64,000 bases of DNA from Paraclostridium bifermentans (GCF_019916025.1 NZ_CP079737.1:2046001-2110000), one strand, 5' to 3'. Shown: positions 1 to 8,112, numbered from the stretch's first letter. Numbers and translations: made by a program. The notes: generated by a model from the sequence alone, not told the origin.

Positions 1-258
1 TAAAATTTTACTTACTTCATCATGAGGTCTAGCTATTACATTAGTGGATATTATTTCCGCTAATCTTCCTGCACTTTCTTCTCCATTTTCAACAGCTGCT
101 TTAACAGCTGCTACATCTCCTTTTATAATTGCTGCAACTATTCCTGATCCCACCAAATCTATGTCAACTAACTCTACATCTGCTGATTTTAACATCGTGT
201 CCGCAGCTTGAATTGCACCTATTAAGCTTTTTACTTCTACTATTCCTAGTGCTTTCAA
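1..258 (-). CDS. Bacterial microcompartment shell protein (BMC domain), 3' end outside window
   Basis: The first 86 codons are present and the gene runs off the left edge. The protein begins LKALGIVEVKSLIGAIQAAD, the typical opening of a single-BMC-domain hexameric shell protein of the PduA/EutM type, and continues with DLVGSGIVAAIIKGDVAAV, which matches the second conserved segment. The start is a TTG at 258 with a strong GGGGTGAG ribosome binding site 5 bases upstream; the nearby ATG is in another frame. It lies 27 bp downstream of the UbiD gene and is probably in the same operon. This makes the enzymes to its right candidates for microcompartment cargo. Fold certain; the type of compartment is inferred. 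Confidence 0.9.
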   Translation of the reverse strand, partial: MKALGIVEVKSLIGAIQAADTMLKSADVELVDIDLVGSGIVAAIIKGDVAAVKAAVENGEESAGRLAEIISTNVIARPHDEVSKIL

Positions 259-285
259 TCATACTCACCCCTTTAACATAAGAAG

Positions 286-1626
286 TTAAAAATAATCATC
301 TATGTTTATATTTTCATAACCTGGTATTATAGCTCTATTAAACAATTCATTGTCCAAAGGCTTCGTTGCATCAATCCCCATTTTATCGCTAAGGCCTTTA
401 TTTACATGAGAGGCTTCTAATGGACTTCCAAGTGCATTAGGTATTATAATTACATCCTCACTTGCTTGCACTCTTGAAGCTATTGCAAATTCCACATCTT
501 TATAGCTGTATATATCTACATCATTATCAACTATAACCACATGTTTTAAGTCTTTACTACTTCCAAGCGCTGTCAATATAGAACTTTTTCCATCTCCTTC
601 ATTTTTCTTGTTTATCTTTACAACTGCATGAAGTCTACATCCTCCACCTACCGTTACATTGATATCTATTACATCCACTATATTTTTTAAAGCACTATAT
701 ATTTCAACCTCTCTTATAAGACCATTTGATAAATGTTCTTCTCTTGAAGGAAATGCATGTTGAAAAATCGGATTATCTCTATGCATTATAGCTTTAACGT
801 CTATAGTTGGATGATTTGATACTTCACCATAATATCCCATAAGTTCCCCGAAAGGACCTTCTTTTATTTTTTTATTTGGATCTAAATACCCCTCGATTAC
901 AATTTCACAAAATGCTGGAACTAATATATCTACCCTACTACATTTTATAACTTCAAGTGGTTCATTTTTTAAAGCACTATAAACCTCATACTTATCTAGC
1001 CCATATTTTGAAGAACTAATTTGAGATGCTATCAAAAATTCTGCATCATATCCTAAAACTATTGCACACTCTAGCTTTTCATTATTTAATTCAGCTTTTT
1101 TAATTATATTATTCAAATGAGGAGAAGCTCCAGATACTAAAGCACTTATATTATCTTTATCATTTATTTGGAATCTTCTAACTGCCATATGTGTATCATT
1201 AGTTTCTGTATCTTTTATTATTAGCATCCCTGCTGTTATAAAATTTGATGAATCTTTTTCATGAGATGTAGGAATCGGAAATAATTTATTTATATCTATA
1301 TTTTTAGTTATAATATTTTGAGCAATAGGTCCACTTTTAACTTCTTTATAAGATTTTGGATTTGCTATAGCATCCATAAATTTATAAATTCTATTTTCTT
1401 CATTTACATCCATTAAATCATTAAATATTTTTCTATTTCCGTATACTCCACCAACTAAATCTATATCATAATTTTTTATATTCTTAAAAACTATAGGTAC
1501 TTCATTATCAAAATACCTAAGTACAGCTCCTAATTCAAATTCTTTATCAACTCTCTTTTTACAAGTTTTTAGATATCCTGATTTTTCTAATTTATCTAAA
1601 GTAAATCTAAGCATTTGACTCTCCAC
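286..1626 (-). CDS. UbiD-family prenyl-FMN-dependent decarboxylase; candidate 4-amino-5-imidazolecarboxylate decarboxylase
   Basis: The 446-residue protein has the usual UbiD length and motifs: an N-terminal L-FTLDKLEKSGYL helix, MAVRRFQI in the prFMN-binding domain, and EGPFGELMGYYGE around residue 260, the conserved acidic active-site region. UbiD enzymes reversibly decarboxylate aromatic, heteroaromatic or alpha,beta-unsaturated acids using prenylated FMN made by UbiX, which is encoded directly upstream (the UbiX stop is 1 bp from this start). Next to a hydantoinase-type enzyme, a ureido-hydrolase-type enzyme, a formiminotransferase and a purine permease, the best substrate guess is 4-amino-5-imidazolecarboxylate, giving 4-aminoimidazole in clostridial xanthine fermentation. 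Family sure; substrate is inference. Confidence 0.88.
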   Translation of the reverse strand: MESQMLRFTLDKLEKSGYLKTCKKRVDKEFELGAVLRYFDNEVPIVFKNIKNYDIDLVGGVYGNRKIFNDLMDVNEENRIYKFMDAIANPKSYKEVKSGPIAQNIITKNIDINKLFPIPTSHEKDSSNFITAGMLIIKDTETNDTHMAVRRFQINDKDNISALVSGASPHLNNIIKKAELNNEKLECAIVLGYDAEFLIASQISSSKYGLDKYEVYSALKNEPLEVIKCSRVDILVPAFCEIVIEGYLDPNKKIKEGPFGELMGYYGEVSNHPTIDVKAIMHRDNPIFQHAFPSREEHLSNGLIREVEIYSALKNIVDVIDINVTVGGGCRLHAVVKINKKNEGDGKSSILTALGSSKDLKHVVIVDNDVDIYSYKDVEFAIASRVQASEDVIIIPNALGSPLEASHVNKGLSDKMGIDATKPLDNELFNRAIIPGYENINIDDYF

Positions 1627-1627
1627 A

Positions 1628-2182
1628 TTATTCCCCCCATCTCTTAAGTAAATTATGTTCTATATCAAATTGATCTAGACACCTTCCTATAATAGATGAA
1701 ACAATATCACTTATATCCTGAGGATGATTATAAAATCCTGGAGTAGGAGGCATAATAGTAACCCCTATATTAGAAAGCTTTAGCATATTCTCAAGATGAA
1801 TAGAACTTAAAGGAGTTTCTCTCGGAAGTAATACTAATTTTCTTCTATCTTTAATGCATACATCAGCGCATCTAGTTAATAAAGATTCGCTAAATCCATG
1901 AGCAACTGAAGCCAATGTCTTCATAGAACACGGAACAATTATCATACCATCTGTTTTAAATGATCCACTCGCTATCGGCGCTGCTAAATCATAATTTTCA
2001 TAATAAAAATCAGCCATTTTTTTAAGCTCGTCTAAACTTACCCCGCACTCATGCTCAGCAACATATTCACCCATATTAGAAACTACCAAGTGACTCTCAA
2101 CACCAAGCTCTCTTAATGCTTGTAAAATTCCTAAAGCATAAATTGCTCCACTACCGCCTGAAATCCCAACAACAATTTTCAT
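1628..2182 (-). CDS. ubiX: UbiX-family flavin prenyltransferase
   Basis: The protein starts MKIVVGISGGSGAIYALGIL, the Rossmann-like FMN-binding opening of UbiX/Pad1, and ends DIEHNLLKRWGE as UbiX proteins do. It makes the prenylated FMN cofactor for UbiD decarboxylases. A longer reading starts at 2197 (adding MEGNF), but the GGAAGGG ribosome binding site at the right spacing favours the ATG at 2182, giving 184 residues. Other supports are the conserved IIVPCSMKTLASVAHG segment and LLPRETPLSSIHLENM, which matches the phosphate-binding region. It is immediately upstream of the UbiD gene and translationally close to it, so the pair surely works together. Confidence 0.93.
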   Translation of the reverse strand: MKIVVGISGGSGAIYALGILQALRELGVESHLVVSNMGEYVAEHECGVSLDELKKMADFYYENYDLAAPIASGSFKTDGMIIVPCSMKTLASVAHGFSESLLTRCADVCIKDRRKLVLLPRETPLSSIHLENMLKLSNIGVTIMPPTPGFYNHPQDISDIVSSIIGRCLDQFDIEHNLLKRWGE

Positions 2183-2228
2183 AAAATTCCCTTCCACTTC
2201 CTATCTTTTTCTCTCATACATAAAGTAT

Positions 2229-2358
2229 ATAGTGTTGATATTCTGTATGGCTTGAGGTGATATTTTGGGATGTAGCGACATTTACAAGCATCTTTTCAGC
2301 TTGTATGGAGCAAATCCCAAATATCCTCTCCAAGCCTAAACCAGAATATCAACACTAT
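2229..2358 (-). repeat. Long nested inverted repeat between cysteine-hydrolase and ubiX genes
   Basis: The outer arms are a perfect 17-bp inverted repeat (2229-2245 with 2342-2358). Inside lie GGCTTG/CAAGCC (2249-2254 with 2331-2336), an imperfect block around GATATTTTGGGA (to 2270) with TCCCAAATATC (from 2315), and a terminal TACAAGC/GCTTGTA hairpin (2283-2305). The whole ~130 bp could fold as one rod when transcribed with the operon. There is no terminal T-run, so it is not a standard terminator. It could be an RNA stability or processing element, or a MITE-like insertion; the sequence alone does not decide. Confidence 0.8.
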
Positions 2359-2363
2359 TTAAA

Positions 2364-2975
2364 CTACTCTACTTTGTTTTCTGTATCTCCGCCTCCAACC
2401 CAAGGGTCTAAGTCTTTCTCCCATGCATCTATATAATCATCTATAGACATAACTTTCGTAAATATACTTAAATCTCTAAGCCCTGCTTCATGCATCTCAT
2501 CATTTTTAGAATGAACTCCATCACTTAAAGTTATAACTTTATACGCATTATATAATGCATCACTAGCAGTACTTCTAACACATACATTAGTCCATACTCC
2601 AGTAACAACTACAGTATCTATATTTTCTTCTCTTAAATATAAATCTAGGTCAGTATGCGCAAACCCACTATGTCTTCTCTTTGGAACTATATATTCTTCA
2701 CCTTGTGGATAAAGTTCTTTTATAAAATCAGAACCCCAAGTTCCTTTAACTGCATGAACTGGTCTAACTCTAAAATCAGCATCATTTTTTCTATGCGCTT
2801 CTTGTATATGCACTAACTGAACATCGTCTAATCCTCTAGCATTTCTTTCTCTAACCCAAGCAAAAAGCTTTTGAAGATCAGGTATTATTTTTTCTCCTCC
2901 CGGACATCTTAATGGAGCTTTCTCTCCCACAAAATCATTTAACATATCTATAACTAAAATTGCATGTCTTTTCAT
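2364..2975 (-). CDS. Isochorismatase-like cysteine hydrolase; candidate ureido-imidazolecarboxylate amidohydrolase
   Basis: The 203-residue protein has the catalytic triad of the isochorismatase/nicotinamidase superfamily: Asp in AILVIDMLNDF, Lys in YIVPKRRHSGF and the nucleophilic Cys in VTGVWTNVCVRSTASDA. Members include nicotinamidase, N-carbamoylsarcosine amidohydrolase and RutB, which removes a carbamoyl (ureido) group in pyrimidine breakdown. Between a dihydropyrimidinase-like ring-opening enzyme and a UbiD decarboxylase, the fitting reaction is hydrolysis of 4-ureido-5-imidazolecarboxylate to the amino acid form plus CO2 and ammonia. Nicotinamidase is the main alternative. The gene is flanked on both sides by long intergenic hairpins. 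Family certain, substrate inferred. Confidence 0.87.
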   Translation of the reverse strand: MKRHAILVIDMLNDFVGEKAPLRCPGGEKIIPDLQKLFAWVRERNARGLDDVQLVHIQEAHRKNDADFRVRPVHAVKGTWGSDFIKELYPQGEEYIVPKRRHSGFAHTDLDLYLREENIDTVVVTGVWTNVCVRSTASDALYNAYKVITLSDGVHSKNDEMHEAGLRDLSIFTKVMSIDDYIDAWEKDLDPWVGGGDTENKVE

Positions 2976-3029
2976 AATAAATCCCCCTCTTATTCTCTTT
3001 CCTCACCGAAAAAATTAAGTTTCTAAAGA

Positions 3030-3142
3030 TTGATAGTATAGAGGGTGGGAGTTGTGACTTGCTGAAGAAGCGTTAAAGACCGCGCACTTCAGGTCTTTAG
3101 CGACAGAAGCAATTCACAACTCCCGCTCTCCACTACTAATCA
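3030..3142 (-). repeat. Second long nested inverted repeat, between amidohydrolase and cysteine-hydrolase genes
   Basis: The outer arms TTGAT..AGTA (3030 on) and TACTAATCAA (to 3142) pair imperfectly. The core arm GGGAGTTGTGA (3047-3057) pairs perfectly with 3114-3124, followed by TTGCT/AGCAA. An inner 11-bp arm, 3071-3081 with 3092-3102, has one mismatch and closes a 10-base loop. The local GC content is clearly above the surroundings. The design is like the element at 2229-2358 but the sequence differs. No T-run follows, so a simple terminator is unlikely. Confidence 0.78.
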
Positions 3143-3145
3143 ACA

Positions 3146-4690
3146 TTAGAACTTGATATTTTTATCTAACTTACTTATTGTCTGACGCTTTATAAATTTA
3201 CCGAATCCTGGTTTAACCTTTATACCTTTTATATTTTTGACATGTTCAAGAATTAACTCTGGATGATCTTTTCTATAACTAACTTTATATTCTCCACTAG
3301 TTAATTCTTCAGGGTTATTAAATACAACATCATAATTTTCTAATTTTCCTAAAACTCCAGCTTCTCCATCTTCATAAACTAAATTACCTCTAACTATAGT
3401 TTTAATTATTCTTCCTTTTAACTTCATTCCTTCAAGTGGAGTATATCCACACATAGTTACTAAATTCTCATTCTTAATAGTCCATTCTTTATTTAAATCT
3501 ATTATTGCAAAGTCAGCATCTGAACCTATATTTAAAGCACCTTTTTTAGGATATAATCCATAATGTTTAGCTGCATTAGTACTTAGTATATCAACTAATT
3601 TACTTAGTGAAATTTTTCCCTTATTGTATCCTTCACTTACTATTACAGGTACCATAGTCTCAACTCCTGGTATACCTGGGAATGAAGTCCATATGTTCGT
3701 ACCTTCTTTTAATTTTTCACTTTCTATTTCATATGGTGCATGGTCTGTTGCTATGAAATCTATACTTCCATCATTTATACCTTTCCAATGTTCTTCATTA
3801 TCTTTTTTAGTTCTAAGAGGTGGAGCTATTTTTGCAAGTGGCCCATATTCAGTCATAGCATCTTGATAATTTAAAGTTAAGTAATGAGGACAAGATTCAC
3901 TAGTTACGTCTAACCCTCTCATTTTAGCTTCTTTTACTAGCTTAGCCCCTATACCCGTGCTCATATGAACTATATGAAGTCTAGCTTTACTAGCTTCAGC
4001 AAAGCTAATGCCTAACTCTATAGCAACCTTTTCAGCAAGCTCCATTCTAGCTTCTGCCCAAGCAGGTCCATCAAGTCTACCTTCTTCTTTAAATTTATTT
4101 ACATAAAAATCACACATTGCAAAATTTTCTGCATGTATTCCTATCGGAAGCCCTGTTTCTGATACTGCTTTAAAACATTCAAACATTTCTGGATCCGTAA
4201 CTCTTGGATAAGTTGGAACAGATGGAGTCATATAAACTTTAAAAGCAACTACCCCATAATCAGCTTGTTCTTTTACATTATGCATCCAACCTTCACGAAC
4301 ATCTTCTCCTGTAACTCCTCCCCACATAGCATAATCTACTACCGCTTGTGGTCCACATATACCTAGTTTTGTTTCTAATTGTTCTATACTTCTAACTGAA
4401 GGAACTGAACAACAAGGCATATCAATTATAGTTGTAACTCCACCAGTTGCAGCAGCTGCTGTTCCTGTTAAAAAGTTTTCTCTATGAGGAAATCCTTGAT
4501 ACATAAAATGCGTATGTGAATCTATACAACCTGGCATTACTAAGTTTTTATTTGCATCTATAATTTCTTTTGCATCTATCATATTTATATCATCAACAAA
4601 CCCTACTATTTTTTCGTCTTTTACTAATATATTAGTAAGAACCATTTCGTCTCCTTGAGGTATGTTTGCATTTTTTATAATTAAATCCAT
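3146..4690 (-). CDS. Dihydropyrimidinase/allantoinase-type amidohydrolase; candidate xanthine amidohydrolase
   Basis: The protein is a binuclear-metal cyclic amidohydrolase: SHTHFMYQG gives the first metal histidines, VVAFKVYMTPSV holds the lysine that is normally carbamylated, then HIVHMS and ATDHAPY supply the later histidine and aspartate ligands. The family (hydantoinase, dihydropyrimidinase, allantoinase) opens cyclic amide rings. Placed first in a run with a ureido-type hydrolase, a UbiD decarboxylase and a formiminotransferase, and near a purine permease, the likely job is opening xanthine to 4-ureido-5-imidazolecarboxylate. At 514 residues it is about 50 longer than usual; the extra C-terminal stretch after residue ~450 is basic and could be a compartment-targeting tail (speculative). 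Allantoinase or hydantoinase are alternatives. Confidence 0.85.
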   Translation of the reverse strand: MDLIIKNANIPQGDEMVLTNILVKDEKIVGFVDDINMIDAKEIIDANKNLVMPGCIDSHTHFMYQGFPHRENFLTGTAAAATGGVTTIIDMPCCSVPSVRSIEQLETKLGICGPQAVVDYAMWGGVTGEDVREGWMHNVKEQADYGVVAFKVYMTPSVPTYPRVTDPEMFECFKAVSETGLPIGIHAENFAMCDFYVNKFKEEGRLDGPAWAEARMELAEKVAIELGISFAEASKARLHIVHMSTGIGAKLVKEAKMRGLDVTSESCPHYLTLNYQDAMTEYGPLAKIAPPLRTKKDNEEHWKGINDGSIDFIATDHAPYEIESEKLKEGTNIWTSFPGIPGVETMVPVIVSEGYNKGKISLSKLVDILSTNAAKHYGLYPKKGALNIGSDADFAIIDLNKEWTIKNENLVTMCGYTPLEGMKLKGRIIKTIVRGNLVYEDGEAGVLGKLENYDVVFNNPEELTSGEYKVSYRKDHPELILEHVKNIKGIKVKPGFGKFIKRQTISKLDKNIKF

Positions 4691-4705
4691 AATTTAAAAT
4701 CCCCC

Positions 4706-5647
4706 TTACATATCCATTAAATGAGTTTCTAATACTTGTTCGTTTTTAAAATCCTCTAATTGTAAATAATAGTTAAATGTATCTAATACATAGTCTAGCT
4801 TTATAGGTCCTACTAATTGACTTCCAGTTACTATTACTCCATATCTCTCAGCTTCTCTTTTTACAAATTCAAACGCTCTATGAATAGGAGTTTGATAACA
4901 ATCTAGTAAATTCATAGAAACTACTACTCCTTCTTTTTCTGGGAATTTAATTCCAACTGCCCTAACAGTACTAAATCCTCCACTTGGTCCTCTTAATGCT
5001 TTAGCTATTTTTTTAGCTATCTCTACATTTTCAGTTCCAAGGAATATATTATAAGCTGTAAGCCCATTAACTTCAGCGCTCGATAATGTTGCTCCAGCTT
5101 TTTCACTTAATAATCCATCAACACTTAAATCTGGCTTTCTATTATTGTATTCTTCTTGTCTACTGCTATCATCTTTTATCTCTTTTAAAAGATCTCTAAC
5201 ACCTTCATATTGACCTTTTCTTATATATGCAAATGCCTTTCTTTCTTCTGTACTAGCACTTTCTCCTGCAAAGTATATAGGGACTTTACTTTCTTTATGT
5301 AACCTTTCCCCTATTTCTTTTGATAGCTTCACACACTCTTCTATAGTTATATTTTTAAGTGGGAATATAGGCAGAGTATCTTGTGCTCCTATTCTAGGGT
5401 GAGTTCCTTTATGTTCTCTCATATCTATAAGTTCTATAGATTTTTTAGCCATATTAACTAAAGCATCTTTTACATCTTCTGGCTCTCCTATAAATGTAAC
5501 AACTGTTCTATTAAAATCTGCTTCTGGTTCATAGCTCACTAACTTTACATTTGAATTTCTAACTACGTCTACAATAGCTTCAATTACATCTTTATCTTTT
5601 CCATTACTAAAATTTGGCACTGCTAATACATATTGTTTTTTCTCCAT
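4706..5647 (-). CDS. Formiminotransferase (FTCD N-terminal type); candidate glycine formimidoyltransferase
   Basis: The 313-residue protein matches the formiminotransferase half of FTCD: VPNFSNGKD at the N-terminus, REHKGTHPRIGAQDTLPI around residue 95 with the catalytic histidine region, IYFAGESA and GPSGGFSTVRAVGI. The family moves a formimino group to tetrahydrofolate. No histidine-degradation genes are beside it; instead the neighbours fit purine breakdown, so the donor is probably formiminoglycine, yielding glycine and 5-formimino-THF, rather than formiminoglutamate. It is the first gene of the leftward operon and ends 15 bp before the amidohydrolase start. The ATG at 5647 has a good AAGGAG site. 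Family sure; donor inferred. Confidence 0.88.
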   Translation of the reverse strand: MEKKQYVLAVPNFSNGKDKDVIEAIVDVVRNSNVKLVSYEPEADFNRTVVTFIGEPEDVKDALVNMAKKSIELIDMREHKGTHPRIGAQDTLPIFPLKNITIEECVKLSKEIGERLHKESKVPIYFAGESASTEERKAFAYIRKGQYEGVRDLLKEIKDDSSRQEEYNNRKPDLSVDGLLSEKAGATLSSAEVNGLTAYNIFLGTENVEIAKKIAKALRGPSGGFSTVRAVGIKFPEKEGVVVSMNLLDCYQTPIHRAFEFVKREAERYGVIVTGSQLVGPIKLDYVLDTFNYYLQLEDFKNEQVLETHLMDM

Positions 5648-5866
5648 ACAATTATCTCCTTATTTTTTTTAAATTTAATAAGTAGATAAACTATTAAAAC
5701 AAGCAAATCTTCATTTATCCAAACTTATGATTAATTTTTATCTATTGAATTTTTCTGCAGTTTAAAGTAAGTTTTCTAATTTTTTTATTTACACTTGTTT
5801 ATAAATTATATTTTCTAGCTATTGTGAATATAACTTATTAAATAAAGTTTTTAAGGAGGTGTTTTA
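5648..5866. promoter_or_regulatory. Divergent intergenic region between purine operon and cyclase-permease genes
   Basis: This 219-bp AT-rich gap must hold promoters for the leftward catabolic operon and the rightward cyclase-permease pair. I looked for a purine riboswitch aptamer and did not find the conserved loop sequences. No convincing operator could be picked by eye. Confidence 0.45.
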
Positions 5867-6559
5867 ATGGGGTTGAAAGTAATTGATTTGTCACAAGAAA
5901 TTTATCAAGGTATGTCTGTTTTCCCAATGCATCAACCTACCTTTATAATGACAAATATGACTCATGAAGAAAATATGAAAAGAACCGGAAGTAAAACTTT
6001 AGGATTTTCTGCTAGAAATTTACTTATAAGTGAACATGGTGGTACTCATTCTGATGCTGTATGGGAATATAAATCCAGTGGTAAGACTATAGAAAATATG
6101 CCTCTTGAGTATTTTTTTGGAAGTGCTATTTGTATAGACTTAAACAATATTCCTTATAGTAGGTATATTGAAATTAAGGATATAGAAATTTCCTTAAAAG
6201 AATCTAAACTTCAAATTGAAAAAGGCGATATATTGCTAATGTACACTGGTCATTATGACAGAAATTTTAACACAGATAAGTGGCAAACTGAATATTCTGG
6301 GCTTAGTTATGATGCAGCTAAGTACCTAGCAACATCTGGAGTAGTTAATATAGGAGTTGATGCTCCTGCAATTGACCATCCAAAAGACTTAAATTTTTCA
6401 GGACATTTAGTATGTGGAGAGTATGATATAACCAACACAGAAAATCTTTGTAATCTTGATCAATTAGTGGGTAAAAGATTTTTATATTTCGGATTACCAC
6501 TTAAAATTAGAGAAGGTTCTGGGTCCCCAATAAGAGCCATTGCTCTTTTGGAAGATTAA
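5867..6559 (+). CDS. Cyclase/kynurenine-formamidase-family metal-dependent hydrolase
   Basis: The 230-residue protein has the family's SEHGGTHSDAVWEY metal-binding motif near residue 57 (the usual form is HxGTHxDaPxH, so the last histidine is replaced here by Glu or lies elsewhere), plus LLMYTGHYDRN and NIGVDAPAID. Relatives hydrolyse amide or cyclic amide bonds, for example N-formylkynurenine. It is divergent from the purine operon and 42 bp ahead of a purine permease, so it may catalyse a missing step such as 4-imidazolone ring opening or handling of formiminoglycine. That role is a guess. The start has a strong AAGGAGGTG site. Confidence 0.82.
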   Translation: MGLKVIDLSQEIYQGMSVFPMHQPTFIMTNMTHEENMKRTGSKTLGFSARNLLISEHGGTHSDAVWEYKSSGKTIENMPLEYFFGSAICIDLNNIPYSRYIEIKDIEISLKESKLQIEKGDILLMYTGHYDRNFNTDKWQTEYSGLSYDAAKYLATSGVVNIGVDAPAIDHPKDLNFSGHLVCGEYDITNTENLCNLDQLVGKRFLYFGLPLKIREGSGSPIRAIALLED

Positions 6560-6601
6560 TTCTTGTAGCTAGCAGCAAAATTTATATTAGGAGGAGAATT
6601 T

Positions 6602-7936
6602 ATGAGTGAAAATAGTTCTTCTCAAAAGATTAAAAATCAAAATAACTCAGGATTACTATATAGAATAGAAGATAGACCAAATTTGCAACTTTCAATCCTT
6701 CTTGGTTTTCAACATATAGTTGCAGCTTTTGGTGGAATTGTTGCAGTTCCTTTGGTCATAGGTCCTGCAATAGGTGTTGATGTTAGAACTACAGCTATGT
6801 TAGTTAGTGCTACAATATTTGTAGCAGGTCTTGCAACTATCATCCAAGCAAGAGGTATTTACAAAATTGGAGCTAAACTTCCTTGTATTATGGGTACATC
6901 TTTTACATTTGTAGGACCCGCAATAACAGTTGGTACTTCTATGGGTCTTGCAGGAATATTTGGTGCTACCATACTTGGTTCCTTTATAGAAATGATTTTG
7001 AGTAGATTTATAAAACCTCTTATGAAATTTTTCCCACCTGTTGTTACAGGTACTGTTGTTACTTTAATAGGACTTACACTTGTTCCTGTTTCTATGGATT
7101 GGTGTGCTGGAGGTATTGGTTCTCCTACTTATGGAAGTATTACAAACATTTGTATAGCTTTAATGGTTATGGTTATAGTCGTAGGGTTTAATATATATGG
7201 TAAAGGAGTTCTTAGCAGTTCTTCAATTTTGATAGGAATGTTTGTAGGTTACTTAGCGTGTATCCCTATTGGATTGGTTGATTTTACACCTATAAAAGAA
7301 GCAAGTTGGATAGGTTTGCCTGGAATACCTGTAATCTTAGAGCATGGAATAAAGTTTAGCCTAGCTGGAGTTGCTCCATTTATTATAGCTTATCTAGTAA
7401 CTACTATAGAAACTGTAGGTTGTTTAATCGCAATAGGTGAAGCTTCAGATATTAAAACTTCTAGTGAACAATTAAGTAAAGGAGTATTGGCTGACGGTCT
7501 AGGTAGCTTTTTAGCTGGTTTTTTCGGAGTATGCCCTAATACTACATTTAGTCAAAATATCGGTCTTATTCCTATCACTAAAGTCGCAAGTCGACATGTG
7601 GTTATAATATCAGGAGTAATTATGATGTTACTTGGAATATTCCCAAAATTGGGAGCTCTAGTTGCATCTATACCTAGCCCTGTTTTAGGTGGAGCTGGAA
7701 TAGTAATGTTCGGAGTTGTTGCTGCTAGCGGAATAAAAACATTAAGCAAAGTTAATATAAATAATAGAAACTTAATTATAATATCTGTTTCTATAGCTCT
7801 TGGACTTGGAATAACTACAAGACCTGAGCTTTTAACAGTTTTACCTGAATCTTTGAAATTATTATTTGGTTCAGGAATAAGCACAGGAACTATATTTGCA
7901 GTAATGCTAAATATACTTTTAAAAGATACTGAGTAA
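6602..7936 (+). CDS. NCS2-family uracil/xanthine permease
   Basis: A 444-residue polytopic membrane protein of the nucleobase-cation-symporter-2 family. Diagnostic motifs are LGFQHIVAAFGGIVAVP in the first membrane segment, TTIETVGCLIAIGEASD with the acidic residue of TM8, and CPNTTFSQNIGLIPITKV, the NCS2 signature as found in xanthine and urate permeases (PbuX/UacT side) rather than plain uracil permeases. It follows the cyclase gene by 42 bp with an AGGAGGAG site and very likely forms one transcript with it. Context points to xanthine or another oxidised purine as substrate. Specificity is not proven by sequence. Confidence 0.9.
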   Translation: MSENSSSQKIKNQNNSGLLYRIEDRPNLQLSILLGFQHIVAAFGGIVAVPLVIGPAIGVDVRTTAMLVSATIFVAGLATIIQARGIYKIGAKLPCIMGTSFTFVGPAITVGTSMGLAGIFGATILGSFIEMILSRFIKPLMKFFPPVVTGTVVTLIGLTLVPVSMDWCAGGIGSPTYGSITNICIALMVMVIVVGFNIYGKGVLSSSSILIGMFVGYLACIPIGLVDFTPIKEASWIGLPGIPVILEHGIKFSLAGVAPFIIAYLVTTIETVGCLIAIGEASDIKTSSEQLSKGVLADGLGSFLAGFFGVCPNTTFSQNIGLIPITKVASRHVVIISGVIMMLLGIFPKLGALVASIPSPVLGGAGIVMFGVVAASGIKTLSKVNINNRNLIIISVSIALGLGITTRPELLTVLPESLKLLFGSGISTGTIFAVMLNILLKDTE

Positions 7937-7957
7937 GTACAATATAAAATTAATTGA

Positions 7958-7995
7958 AATAACTATTCAACTTTAAAAGATAGTTATTTTTTTTT
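7958..7995 (+). terminator. Rho-independent terminator after permease gene
   Basis: AATAACTAT (7958-7966) pairs with ATAGTTATT (7980-7988), followed by a long T-run. Confidence 0.85.
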
Positions 7996-8044
7996 ACATT
8001 CAATTAAAATTTTATTAAGAAATTTAAGAATTGTTTAAATTGTA

Positions 8045-8074
8045 TTTACATTTTACATCATTTTATAGTATAAT
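8045..8074 (+). promoter_or_regulatory. Sigma-A-type promoter of gltS-like gene
   Basis: TTTACA at 8045-8050 and TATAAT at 8069-8074 with 18-bp spacing, about 40 bp before the start codon. Confidence 0.6.
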
Positions 8075-8112
8075 AATCTAATATCTAACTAAATTAAATA
8101 AGGAGTGATTTG

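Noticed and set aside
5648-5866. Purine riboswitch upstream of purine genes
   Set aside because: I could not find the conserved three-way-junction loops of the purine aptamer.
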